Shown one piece after another: positions 15,104 to 21,838 of a stretch of 21,838 nucleotides of DNA. Position 1 is the first letter of the stretch. Every line of letters begins with the position of its first letter. The stretch is taken from the NCBI GenBank assembly GCA_964492495.1, contig CAZBKJ010000024.1, positions 1-21,838 on the forward strand, written 5' to 3'. Source of the DNA: CAZBKJ01 sp964492495. Lineage in GTDB: Bacteria; Patescibacteriota; Microgenomatia; UBA1400; UBA12028. The notes beneath the pieces are model-generated. The model saw nothing but the letters and a program-made list of their open reading frames with translations, was not told where the DNA came from and made no database searches. Made by a program: the position numbers and the translations under genes.

Positions 15104-15505
15104 TTATTCATGAAGATCCAAATAGTTTTGTAAAATAGATGCGGCAGCGTAGTGGTCACGAACGCCTTCACGTTTTGATTTTTTCATTGTGCGCATAAAC
15201 TCTGATGCTTCGTAGCTTGAGAGAGTTTCATCCACTTCTTCTATCGCAACTTTCGTAAATTCTGAGAGTTTTTCAATAAACTGGCGCGTCTTTATCGCCA
15301 TAGAGTCTTCAGAAATTCCTACAAGAATTTTTTCTATTGCATTTTTTTCAACGACTTCCAGAATTCGGTCAATAGCACCAGCACTTACAATATCACTCGC
15401 CTTTTTTGTTCCGTTCGCAATTACCTCAAGAGGTTGAGCAAGGGGTGTCGTGGCAATTGCCACTCCAATTCGTTTCGTTCCGTAGTCAAGCGAAAGTATG
15501 TTCAT
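15104..15505 (-). CDS. ruvX: Putative pre-16S rRNA nuclease / Holliday junction resolvase-like YqgF (RuvX)
   Basis: YqgF has an RNase H-like fold. It is implicated in maturing the 5' end of 16S rRNA and was also proposed as a Holliday junction resolvase. The product is 133 aa, normal size. It shows LSLDYGTKRIGVA (residues 4-16; Asp7), VDETLSSYEA (91-100; Asp92, Glu93) and RDHYAAASILQNYL (116-129; Asp117). The usual VGLPxxxDG loop is replaced by VGISEDSMA, a small deviation. The start ATG 15505 has no Shine-Dalgarno, and a strong promoter ends 12 nt before it. Confidence 0.95.
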   Translation of the reverse strand: MNILSLDYGTKRIGVAIATTPLAQPLEVIANGTKKASDIVSAGAIDRILEVVEKNAIEKILVGISEDSMAIKTRQFIEKLSEFTKVAIEEVDETLSSYEASEFMRTMKKSKREGVRDHYAAASILQNYLDLHE

Positions 15506-15517
15506 AGACGTTGCTGT

Positions 15518-15545
15518 AGTATAAGAGATTTTGTTTGAGTTTCAA
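15518..15545 (-). promoter_or_regulatory. Predicted promoter of ruvX (near-leaderless)
   Basis: TTGAAA (-35, 15540-15545; 5/6), a 16-nt spacer and TATACT (-10, 15518-15523; 5/6). The -10 ends 12 nt before the ATG at 15505, so the 5' UTR would be about 6 nt. It occupies the 56-nt gap after the sortase gene. Confidence 0.6.
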
Positions 15546-15561
15546 CATAAAAAAACACTTG

Positions 15562-16377
15562 TTATTGAGTAATTTCTTGTAATTGGGCTGTCACGACACC
15601 TCGACGAAGGAACGTCCCTTCGGGAACACAAGTGACGAGCTTTAACTGACGGGCATTTTGCTGTTGTTCTAAAATAAACAAATCATCCGGCTGCACTTCA
15701 CTCTTGTGGGTCACAACATATCGGTACACGATATTATCATCCTCGATGATAATCTCAGCCCCATTTTTGAGCGTCATTATTGTCGAAAATATGGAGATAT
15801 ACCGGCGAGGATTCGTTTCTCTTGGATTATAAAACTGTCGTAGTACCGAGTGTCCAAAAATGACCGGAGAACCAAAATCACCAGGATCTGAAGTTCCAGG
15901 ATACTGGATTAAATGCTCATCAAGATTCTTTCCACCCAAAACAACTTCAGCTTTTGTAATTCCGACATCGGGGATCGACAGATAGTACGTGCGCTCCTTG
16001 ACTGGCTCTTCTAAAAGAAGCGTTTGGCCTGGAAACCAGTTCGCAAGATCCGTGTAATCAATTTCTTTTGCAACGACAACGGGTGTTGGAACCGGAGTAG
16101 GAAACAAATCTTCACGATCAAAAATTTCAAAGGTTGACGGAAACTGTATGGTTGACTCTTCCTGTGCACCTGCCCGAAGTTGCGGTCCTGTCCATACTTC
16201 GTAAAAAATAATTGGAGAGAACACAGCAGCAAGCAGCGCGAGCCCCACGCCCATTAAAAAAATTGGTGCAATTCTATGGAGCCAGAGTAATCGTTGAAAT
16301 CGAGAACGTTTCAGATCGGTTCGTGCTTGCGGTCGGATGAGTGGGGTTGGTCGCTTGGTGTATCGAATCACTGCCAT
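15562..16377 (-). CDS. Sortase family transpeptidase
   Basis: Sortases cut surface proteins at a sorting motif and join them to the envelope or to each other. The product is 271 aa with a basic N-terminus, one membrane anchor (about 36-58) and an extracytoplasmic Pro/Thr spacer. The catalytic domain has His176 in PVIFGHSVL, Cys250 in KLVTCVPEGT, and Arg258/259 in FLRRGVV. All three catalytic residues are therefore present. The TCxPxGT context resembles the class D/E and CPR-type sortases, but I cannot assign a class. It starts 6 nt after the stop of the upstream 675-aa surface protein and has no Shine-Dalgarno, so it is probably translationally coupled. No LPXTG-like substrate is visible in this window. 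Confidence 0.92.
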   Translation of the reverse strand: MAVIRYTKRPTPLIRPQARTDLKRSRFQRLLWLHRIAPIFLMGVGLALLAAVFSPIIFYEVWTGPQLRAGAQEESTIQFPSTFEIFDREDLFPTPVPTPVVVAKEIDYTDLANWFPGQTLLLEEPVKERTYYLSIPDVGITKAEVVLGGKNLDEHLIQYPGTSDPGDFGSPVIFGHSVLRQFYNPRETNPRRYISIFSTIMTLKNGAEIIIEDDNIVYRYVVTHKSEVQPDDLFILEQQQNARQLKLVTCVPEGTFLRRGVVTAQLQEITQ

Positions 16378-16383
16378 ACAGAA

Positions 16384-18411
16384 TTATTCGTCAATAGTTA
16401 TAGTAATCTTTGCTGGATCTGTCGGCATTTTTGACAAGAAGGTAATAAAACTGGGAGATAGCTTCATTTCATAGGAAGAGAGTGCTTCCTGAGATTCCAA
16501 GAATGAACGGGAGTCTTCCAAGTTCTTTCCCGCAAGAAGCTTTGCATACTGCCCCTTATCAACAGAAACTTTTCCTGTGGATTTCACAGTAAGTGTTAAC
16601 TCCACTTTTTTGTCATCGACTTTCTTTTGACTAACTAAAGTCAATGCAGTTTTTTCAGGTAAGAGCTTCACTCCACTTGGTACTTGCTCAGCTAATTTTT
16701 TTTCAATGACACTTGTTGCCTGGGCTTTTGTATACAGAAGTCCCGAACTCGTCGCGTTCATTTGTACCGACACAGACTCACCTTCTTCTCCAACTGCTTT
16801 TGAGAATTTCTTTGCTCCTTGCGTGGGAATTTCAAGCAAGGCAGTTTCCTGAACCACATTGGCTTTTTTACCAAGTTCTTCTTGAGCTTTCTTTTCCAAG
16901 TCTTTGACTAGCTCGCTTACTGCGCTGTCCTGATCTTTCTGTGTGACCATCGCGACACTTTTACTTGTACCCCCCGCAATCGGTGATTCTGTACGCCCGA
17001 CAAATGCTGATTTGTCAAAGGTTGCAACGGTCATTTCAATATTTTTATCAATGTTGCTGTCTTCTCCAATTGCTTGGGCTGAAATTTTTACCGTTGCTTT
17101 TCCATTCACGGTTTCTGATATCGTTGAGGATGCCGAAGCGACCGTGACATCTTCATCCGTAACAAACGTCAATTTTCCGGTTTTGAGTAGTGTGCCGGCT
17201 TTAAACTGCCTACTCTGAGCGGTTTTATTAAAAATGGTGACGCTTCCTTTTGCTTTTTCTCCAACCGTTTTCTTCCCGGTGGTTGGAACTTGCTTTTCAC
17301 CCTCAACTGTCACGGAAATCAACTCTCCAGCTATCTCGTCTTCCTGTGGTTCTTCTGCACTTACAGTTAACACAACCTGTCCATCAATTGGGAATTCTTT
17401 TCGTTGTATTTCTACTCGTGCTTGAACTAATTTCGGAATAAAAAAGACAAAAACGGCAATACCAATTGCCGTGATGACGGCGAGAGCTGCAAGTATTTTT
17501 ATGGCTCTCTTTTTTGAGAACGAAAAGCTTGGGAAGGGACTTTTGTGGACAAGCTCAGAATTATTTTCAAGTACCTCAGCATTGCCTTGTGGCTGCTCTC
17601 CATGAGCAGGGGCAATAGGTTCAAAATGTGCTGCAGGTGCTTCTTGAGCCTTTACTGGTTGTGCTTCCAAAAGACCCAACGCTTTGGAAACTTCTTTTCC
17701 TCCACTTTGCGCGACAGCACAACAAAAGTCTTCCAGATTCATGATGTCGACTGTTGGCATCTGCGTAAAAATATTTGCATCCCATTCATGGGCAGACAAA
17801 TCTGATGACAGCACCGACAACTCTTCTTCGTCAGCACCAAGGGAAGTGAGCAAAATTCGAGGTGGAAGTTCAGAAAGCTTTAAGCGACTTATTCCTTCCA
17901 AAAAATCTTCCGCGGTTTGGCCACTACGACCAACACGCACCAAGTGACTCGCGTTATTTTGTCGTACAACAGAAAGGATAAATGCATCCTGCTCAACAAG
18001 AACACAGATCATACTTACTGGTTGCGATGCCTTGTCTCGCAGTCCCGCAATCACTGCTTCTAAAGTCACGACAAAACCAACAGACGACAGTTCGAGCTTT
18101 TGGGTGATGGCTTTCAAAATTGATTTATGTGAACTTGAGATTGTCTGTCCACTTACCCAGTCTTCAGGCAATGAAAGCATCATCTCGCTTACTTCTATAT
18201 TCTCGGGAAAATTTCCCACAACACTATCGACAACCTCGATAAGTGAATCCTGATTTTCACTGTCCCAGGTTTGTGGTGGAGAAACTTGATCCACAACAAT
18301 TGACTCTCCTTCTGGATGCCACAAAACTGCACTCACCACGCCTGTCCCAATAATGACAGTGTAGAGATAATGCTGATGTTGATTTCCAGCTCGAAAAAAA
18401 GAAAAGTTCAT
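16384..18411 (-). CDS. Predicted actin-like (PilM-like) / TM / baseplate J-like membrane protein, 675 aa
   Basis: The N-terminal part (about 15-245) reads like a degenerate PilM/FtsA actin-type fold: YTVIIGTGVVSAVLW at the start, LVEQDAFILSVVR, and GISRLKLSELPPRILLTS. A Pro/Ala-rich linker (250-290), one membrane segment (about 304-326) and a beta-rich outer region (330-675) follow. Within it GSVTIFNKTAQSRQFKAGTL (389-408) and LTFVTDEDVTVASAS resemble the baseplate J-like repeat reported in many CPR surface proteins. The outer part is rich in Lys, Ser and Thr and has no cysteine. No clear ATP-binding motif is visible in the actin-like part. It has its own promoter and is directly coupled to a sortase. 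A pilus or envelope assembly role is inference; domain names need a profile search. Confidence 0.7.
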   Translation of the reverse strand: MNFSFFRAGNQHQHYLYTVIIGTGVVSAVLWHPEGESIVVDQVSPPQTWDSENQDSLIEVVDSVVGNFPENIEVSEMMLSLPEDWVSGQTISSSHKSILKAITQKLELSSVGFVVTLEAVIAGLRDKASQPVSMICVLVEQDAFILSVVRQNNASHLVRVGRSGQTAEDFLEGISRLKLSELPPRILLTSLGADEEELSVLSSDLSAHEWDANIFTQMPTVDIMNLEDFCCAVAQSGGKEVSKALGLLEAQPVKAQEAPAAHFEPIAPAHGEQPQGNAEVLENNSELVHKSPFPSFSFSKKRAIKILAALAVITAIGIAVFVFFIPKLVQARVEIQRKEFPIDGQVVLTVSAEEPQEDEIAGELISVTVEGEKQVPTTGKKTVGEKAKGSVTIFNKTAQSRQFKAGTLLKTGKLTFVTDEDVTVASASSTISETVNGKATVKISAQAIGEDSNIDKNIEMTVATFDKSAFVGRTESPIAGGTSKSVAMVTQKDQDSAVSELVKDLEKKAQEELGKKANVVQETALLEIPTQGAKKFSKAVGEEGESVSVQMNATSSGLLYTKAQATSVIEKKLAEQVPSGVKLLPEKTALTLVSQKKVDDKKVELTLTVKSTGKVSVDKGQYAKLLAGKNLEDSRSFLESQEALSSYEMKLSPSFITFLSKMPTDPAKITITIDE

Positions 18412-18452
18412 AAACTCTCACAAAACACCGCTCGATAAAAAGTGGTAACACC

Positions 18453-18481
18453 ATTATGGGAACTTTAACTACGGAAATCAA
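18453..18481 (-). promoter_or_regulatory. Predicted promoter of the 675-aa protein and sortase
   Basis: TTGATT (-35, 18476-18481; 4/6), a 17-nt spacer and CATAAT (-10, 18453-18458; 5/6). Transcription would start near 18446, about 35 nt before the ATG at 18411. It lies in the 103-nt gap after alaS. Confidence 0.55.
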
Positions 18482-18514
18482 GGCGATATGCAAAAAAAAG
18501 AATTTGCCAACCAT

Positions 18515-20386
18515 TTATTGAAGCTTGATATATATCCGTCGGACACCTGCGGAGACTGCCTCTTCTTTATAAATCTTGATCGGTCCAATTTCACTTGTGT
18601 TTGATACATGCGGTCCTCCGCACAATTCTTTGGATATCCAATCGTTTTTCGAATCTTTTCCAACTGTATAGACTGAAACAGTATCGGGATATTTTTCAAC
18701 AAAAAAGGCAATTGCTCCAGACTCTAGAGCTTCTACTTTTGAGGTTTCTTCACGTGTGACAGGAAGACTTTCTTGTATCCAGTCATTGATTTGACTCTCC
18801 ACCTTATCAATTTCTTCTATAGTTAACTTTGTTGGTTGGATAAAATCAAATCGCAGTCTCTCTCCAGTAATGTTGCTTCCTTTTTGCTGTACATGGGTTC
18901 CTAGAATTTTTCGAAGGGCTGCGTGAAGTAAGTGGGTGGCGGTGTGATACTTTATTGTTGCTTCAGATTGATCAGCCAGCCCTCCCTTAAACATTCCGCT
19001 TGAAGCTGTTTTTGAGAGTAGCTTATGGTTGTCAAAATCTTTTTGAAACTGTTCTCGATTAATATGAAGTCCTTTCTCCAGTGCAATTTCTTCCGTAAGC
19101 TCCAGAGGAAATCCATATGTTTCATACATATAGAATGCACGACTTCCATCAAGAGTTTCTAGTTTTTCGATCTCTCTGAGTCCCTTCGCAAGAGTCTTTC
19201 GAAACTTTGTTTCTTCAGTCTGAATCTGTTCCAGAATTTTTTCTCTGTTGGCTTCGACATTTGGATACGCTTCTGTGTACTGCGCAATAACAACGGGGAC
19301 GAGTTTTGTCAAAAAGTTTTCAGAAATTCCCAACGTGTGCGCAAAGCGAATACTTCGACGAAGAAGTCTTCGGGCAAAATATCCCTGGCCTTTATTGGAC
19401 GGGTAGACACCATCTGACGCAAGCATCACCGCAGCTCGCAAATGATCAGCTATCACTCTCATTGACCGAGTCGTCTCTGAATCTTTGTCGTACGATACCC
19501 CAGAAAGTTTTTCAAGTTCTTGTATGACAGAAGTAAATGCGTCAGAAGTAAACACATCGGGGTCATTGGTGACTGCGGCAATCATTCTCTCCAGCCCACC
19601 TCCGAAGTCAATATTTTTTTGTTCTAAAGGAACAAACCCATCATCTGTTTTTCGATACGTCATAAACACGCTGTTACAGATTTCCAAAAACCGGCCACAG
19701 TCACAGTTCACGTGACACGGTTCATTTTGAAATGGAGAATTTTCATGAAGTTTTTTGTCAGCACCAAAATCAAAGAAGACTTCACTATCAGGGCCCCCGG
19801 GTTCTCCGATTGGCATGTTTTCCGGTACACCTGCACGTGACCACCAGTTTTTCTTCGCTTCGTAGTAAAAGATACGACCATCCCCCATTCCATCACGCTC
19901 AGAAAAATCAATATCCTGGGCTTCTATTCCTTTTTTTTCAAAAAGCTCTTTCCACAGATTGACAGCCTCTGTGTCTTTGGGGATACCAATATCTTCTTGT
20001 CCACGAAACACCGTTACAAAGAGTTTTTGCGGATCAATACCAAGACCGATTTCTTTGCTAGTTAAAAACTCAAAAATCCAAGAAATTTGTTCAGATTTAA
20101 AATAATCTCCAAGTGACCAGTTGCCAAGCATTTCAAAAAAAGTTGTGTGACGATTGTCACCAACTTCTTCTATGTCCTGAGAACGAAAACATTTTTGTGA
20201 ATCAACAATTCTGGTGCCTTTTGGATGTTTTTCCCCCAAAAGATAGGTAATCATGGGTTGCATCCCAGAACCCGTAAAAAGTGTCGTTGGATCATTTTCT
20301 GGCACCAAAGGACTACTGGGAACAATGACATGTCCTTTGTTTTTGAAAAATTCTAGATAAAGCTTTCGAAGCTGATTCACTGTCAT
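18515..20386 (-). CDS. alaS: Alanyl-tRNA synthetase, short form without C-terminal DHHA1 domain
   Basis: AlaRS charges tRNA-Ala and edits mischarged Ser/Gly. The product is 623 aa against about 875 in E. coli. The catalytic core is present: SSPLVPENDPTTLFTGSGM (24-42), HTTFFEMLGNWSLGDYF (80-96), FGGGLERM (261-268). It is followed by the tRNA-binding helices with MRVIADHLRAAV (309-320). The editing domain has the zinc ligands H481 and H485 (HTATHLLH), C589 and H593 (CGGPH). The protein stops at 623, where the coiled coil and DHHA1 domain would begin. GEPGGPDSEVFFDFG (194-208) replaces the usual GPCGPCSEIFYD, and a cluster C224/C228/C230 follows. The start ATG 20386 matches the family N-terminus and has no Shine-Dalgarno. 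Confidence 0.97.
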   Translation of the reverse strand: MTVNQLRKLYLEFFKNKGHVIVPSSPLVPENDPTTLFTGSGMQPMITYLLGEKHPKGTRIVDSQKCFRSQDIEEVGDNRHTTFFEMLGNWSLGDYFKSEQISWIFEFLTSKEIGLGIDPQKLFVTVFRGQEDIGIPKDTEAVNLWKELFEKKGIEAQDIDFSERDGMGDGRIFYYEAKKNWWSRAGVPENMPIGEPGGPDSEVFFDFGADKKLHENSPFQNEPCHVNCDCGRFLEICNSVFMTYRKTDDGFVPLEQKNIDFGGGLERMIAAVTNDPDVFTSDAFTSVIQELEKLSGVSYDKDSETTRSMRVIADHLRAAVMLASDGVYPSNKGQGYFARRLLRRSIRFAHTLGISENFLTKLVPVVIAQYTEAYPNVEANREKILEQIQTEETKFRKTLAKGLREIEKLETLDGSRAFYMYETYGFPLELTEEIALEKGLHINREQFQKDFDNHKLLSKTASSGMFKGGLADQSEATIKYHTATHLLHAALRKILGTHVQQKGSNITGERLRFDFIQPTKLTIEEIDKVESQINDWIQESLPVTREETSKVEALESGAIAFFVEKYPDTVSVYTVGKDSKNDWISKELCGGPHVSNTSEIGPIKIYKEEAVSAGVRRIYIKLQ

Positions 20387-20393
20387 GAGGGGA

Positions 20394-20399
20394 ATTATA
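20394..20399 (-). promoter_or_regulatory. Predicted -10 box of alaS (leaderless geometry)
   Basis: A perfect TATAAT lies 7 nt before the alaS ATG on the minus strand. Transcription would start at or next to the A of ATG, giving a leaderless mRNA, and no Shine-Dalgarno is present. The -35 is weak: TAGTTT stands at 17 nt. Confidence 0.45.
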
Positions 20400-20432
20400 C
20401 TAGAGCTACGGCGGTGAAACTAGAGGATGGCG

Positions 20433-20720
20433 CTATTCATCTGAAGATTTTCGTTTGGCTCGTTTCCCGGTAACAGCAGAAAGTGCCGAGCGCGCAGCGC
20501 CTACAAAACCTTCGACATCAGAGAACATTGCTTTTATGGTAAAGAAAGGTGTGAGCGAGCGAAGCGCAGTATCTTCCACGTTTTCAATTGCCAGCTGAAG
20601 CTTTGTCAGTGTGCGCTTGAGTGTAACCAAAACGACGATGATCATTATTAGAAAGGAAATGACGACCACACTCAGTATGGTAATAAGCACGATCAGAAGA
20701 ATTGTAATTGGATCCATCAT
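20433..20720 (-). CDS. Small single-pass membrane protein, 95 aa
   Basis: I do not recognise a named family. One long hydrophobic segment (about residues 5-34) is followed by a helical region (36-50, LKRTLTKLQLAIENVEDTA), an aromatic stretch with FFTIKAMFSDVEGFVG, and a basic C-terminus (GKRAKRKSSDE). The layout is like small DUF948-type membrane proteins, but I cannot confirm that. Two tandem ATG codons (20720 and 20717) are possible starts, and neither has a Shine-Dalgarno. It lies between the rodZ-like gene and alaS. Confidence 0.75.
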   Translation of the reverse strand: MMDPITILLIVLITILSVVVISFLIMIIVVLVTLKRTLTKLQLAIENVEDTALRSLTPFFTIKAMFSDVEGFVGAARSALSAVTGKRAKRKSSDE

Positions 20721-20730
20721 AAATATATCT

Positions 20731-20736
20731 TTTATA
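20731..20736 (-). promoter_or_regulatory. Possible -10 box of the 95-aa gene
   Basis: TATAAA (5/6) lies 10 nt before the first ATG at 20720, again too close for a normal leader, and no Shine-Dalgarno is present. I found no acceptable -35, so this is weak support for another leaderless message. Confidence 0.3.
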
Positions 20737-20793
20737 ACTGTACCTACCTTACCACAGGAGAATGTAAACTTAAAGAAAGAGATCTGTATGTTT

Positions 20794-21423
20794 TTATTCT
20801 TCTACTCGCACCGAAACTTGTCTTGTCGTTGAATTTCCTTCTCTGTTTTTTGCTACGACAGTGATCACATGTTCACCAGAAAAAAGCTCGACTTGTGCAG
20901 TAAACTCTCCATCCTGGCTGACTCCAACGGGGAGACCATCCACTTCAATCAGCGCATCTGTGACACTTGATCCCGAGATAATCACCGGAGAGCGAACAAT
21001 ACTTTCGTTTGCCGGGCTTGATATTCGAAGTGGTGGAGGTTGTCGCATACGCTGATAAAACCACAGACTGTATCCACCGATAATACAAAAGACAAATATA
21101 AGTGATCCTGCAATCAGTCGTATTCGTTGACGTCTTGCTTCAAAGAACGAACTTCGAAAGGAAGGAAAGAATGCAGTTTTTTTATTTTCTGGTTTATAGT
21201 CACGGCGAAAAAGTGCATTCACGTGTGCTGGATCAAGACCCAAGAAACGCGCGTAGGTTACGACAAATCCTTGTGCTGCAACCAAAGACGGCAAACTATC
21301 AAAGGCATTGTGTTCGATTGCTTGCAAATACTGTTCCTGAATGAAGGTGCGAGAAGACACTTCCCGAAGGGAAAGAATTTTTTTCTCACGCGTTCTTTTG
21401 AGCAAATCGCCAACAGTCTTCAT
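20794..21423 (-). CDS. RodZ-like protein: N-terminal HTH, membrane anchor, extracytoplasmic beta domain
   Basis: RodZ links MreB to the cell-wall machinery; relatives with the same layout occur widely. From ATG 21423 the product is 209 aa. It has an HTH_25-type domain (about 1-75; TVGDLLKRTREKKILSLREV, EQYLQAIE, YARFLGLD), a basic stretch, one membrane segment (about 101-124) and an Ig-like beta domain (about 132-209; PPLRISSPANESIVRSPVII). The frame is open back to 21645, but that part overlaps ftsK and has no family match, so MKTVGDLL is the start. The gene lies 22 nt after ftsK with only a weak GGTAG upstream. Whether it acts in shape control here is inference; no mreB is in the window. 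Confidence 0.88.
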   Translation of the reverse strand: MKTVGDLLKRTREKKILSLREVSSRTFIQEQYLQAIEHNAFDSLPSLVAAQGFVVTYARFLGLDPAHVNALFRRDYKPENKKTAFFPSFRSSFFEARRQRIRLIAGSLIFVFCIIGGYSLWFYQRMRQPPPLRISSPANESIVRSPVIISGSSVTDALIEVDGLPVGVSQDGEFTAQVELFSGEHVITVVAKNREGNSTTRQVSVRVEE

Positions 21424-21445
21424 ATGAAAGTGTTCTACCAACAAG

Positions 21446-21838
21446 TTATGTCTGATGCGAAGCGATATATTCTTGTGCACGTGTTGCATTGATTTCTCGC
21501 CCTTTACTTCCCTGATCTTCTCCGACAATTCCTTCTTCAGCCAAAACGTCCATAATTCGGGCGGCTCTTCCATATCCAAGTGACAGACGTCGCTGGAGCA
21601 CAGAGACAGATGCTTTGTTGTACTGCAGAATAACACGGATAGCATCTAAGACAACCTGTTCATCTTTATCCCCTGTCCCACCTTCTTTTGTTCCGGTCTG
21701 CAGTGTTGTGGAGTTCTGGAATTTTTCTGCAATTTCCTGCACGTATGACGGTGCGACATTCTGCTCTTTGATAAAGCTAATAAGCGCTCGAATTTCATTA
21801 TCAGAGACAAATGTTCCTTGAATACGAGTTGGTTTTGC
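21446..21838 (-). CDS. ftsK: DNA translocase FtsK, C-terminal fragment (5' part outside window)
   Basis: FtsK pumps chromosomal DNA at the division septum and activates XerCD. Only the last 130 codons are here, in frame from the window edge. They begin with KPTRIQGTFVSDNEI, the usual end of the motor domain. They finish with the winged-helix gamma domain (about 65-125), with SVSVLQRRLSLGYGRAARIMDVLAEEGIVG, the part that reads KOPS sequences. The GTG at 21742 is an internal codon, not the true start. The gene is therefore complete at its 3' end and stops with TAA. It sits upstream of the rodZ-like gene. Confidence 0.95.
   Translation of the reverse strand, partial: AKPTRIQGTFVSDNEIRALISFIKEQNVAPSYVQEIAEKFQNSTTLQTGTKEGGTGDKDEQVVLDAIRVILQYNKASVSVLQRRLSLGYGRAARIMDVLAEEGIVGEDQGSKGREINATRAQEYIASHQT

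Noticed and set aside
21424..21645. Longer N-terminus for the RodZ-like gene overlapping ftsK
   Set aside because: Overlaps the conserved FtsK gamma domain; the family begins at the MKTVGDLL residues.
1..21838. CRISPR array, insertion sequence, prophage, tRNA or rRNA genes
   Set aside because: No regularly spaced repeats, transposase or integrase frames, or tRNA cloverleaf found by eye on either strand.

Overview
The window is one densely packed minus-strand block. I read 17 complete genes plus the 3' end of an 18th, with no plus-strand gene I can support. There is no non-coding stretch over 300 bases; the longest, about 250 bp between rpoC and rpsL, holds a promoter and a structured leader. 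The proteins point to a small-genome bacterium of the Candidate Phyla Radiation (Patescibacteria). The reasons are a short AlaRS of CPR-like type without the C-terminal DHHA1 domain, a predicted actin-like/baseplate-J-like membrane protein beside a sortase, and lineage-specific small genes inside the str cluster. TGA is used as a stop (rpsJ, dsbB-like) and never occurs inside a gene, so this is standard code 11 and not the UGA=Gly code of Gracilibacteria/Absconditabacteria. The phylum inside CPR cannot be fixed from this window.

In the direction of transcription (high to low coordinates) the layout is as follows. The ftsK 3' end is followed by a RodZ-like HTH/TM protein, a 95-aa membrane protein, alaS, an actin-like/baseplate-J-like TM protein with a sortase 6 nt downstream, ruvX (yqgF), mltG and a dsbB-like gene. 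Then comes the information block: rpoB-rpoC, rpsL-rpsG-orf148-fusA, tuf, a 169-aa membrane-anchored protein and rpsJ. The first half is division, envelope and surface biology: chromosome segregation, shape, glycan cleavage, disulfide formation and sortase. The second half is the RNA polymerase and str/S10 translation cluster. rpoB is not preceded by rplKAJL.

The most interesting signals are regulatory. rpoB and rpsL each appear to have their own promoter, then a 115-135 nt leader that ends in an intrinsic-terminator-like hairpin with a U-run directly in front of the Shine-Dalgarno sequence. That is the geometry of an attenuator. In contrast, alaS, mltG and ruvX have no Shine-Dalgarno and a sigma70-type -10 box only 7-12 nt before the ATG, which suggests leaderless or near-leaderless mRNAs. 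Several core proteins carry unusual residues: beta' trigger loop Lys in place of Phe, rifampicin-pocket substitutions in beta, and an AlaRS motif without CGPC. All of this is read by eye; no database search or folding calculation was run.
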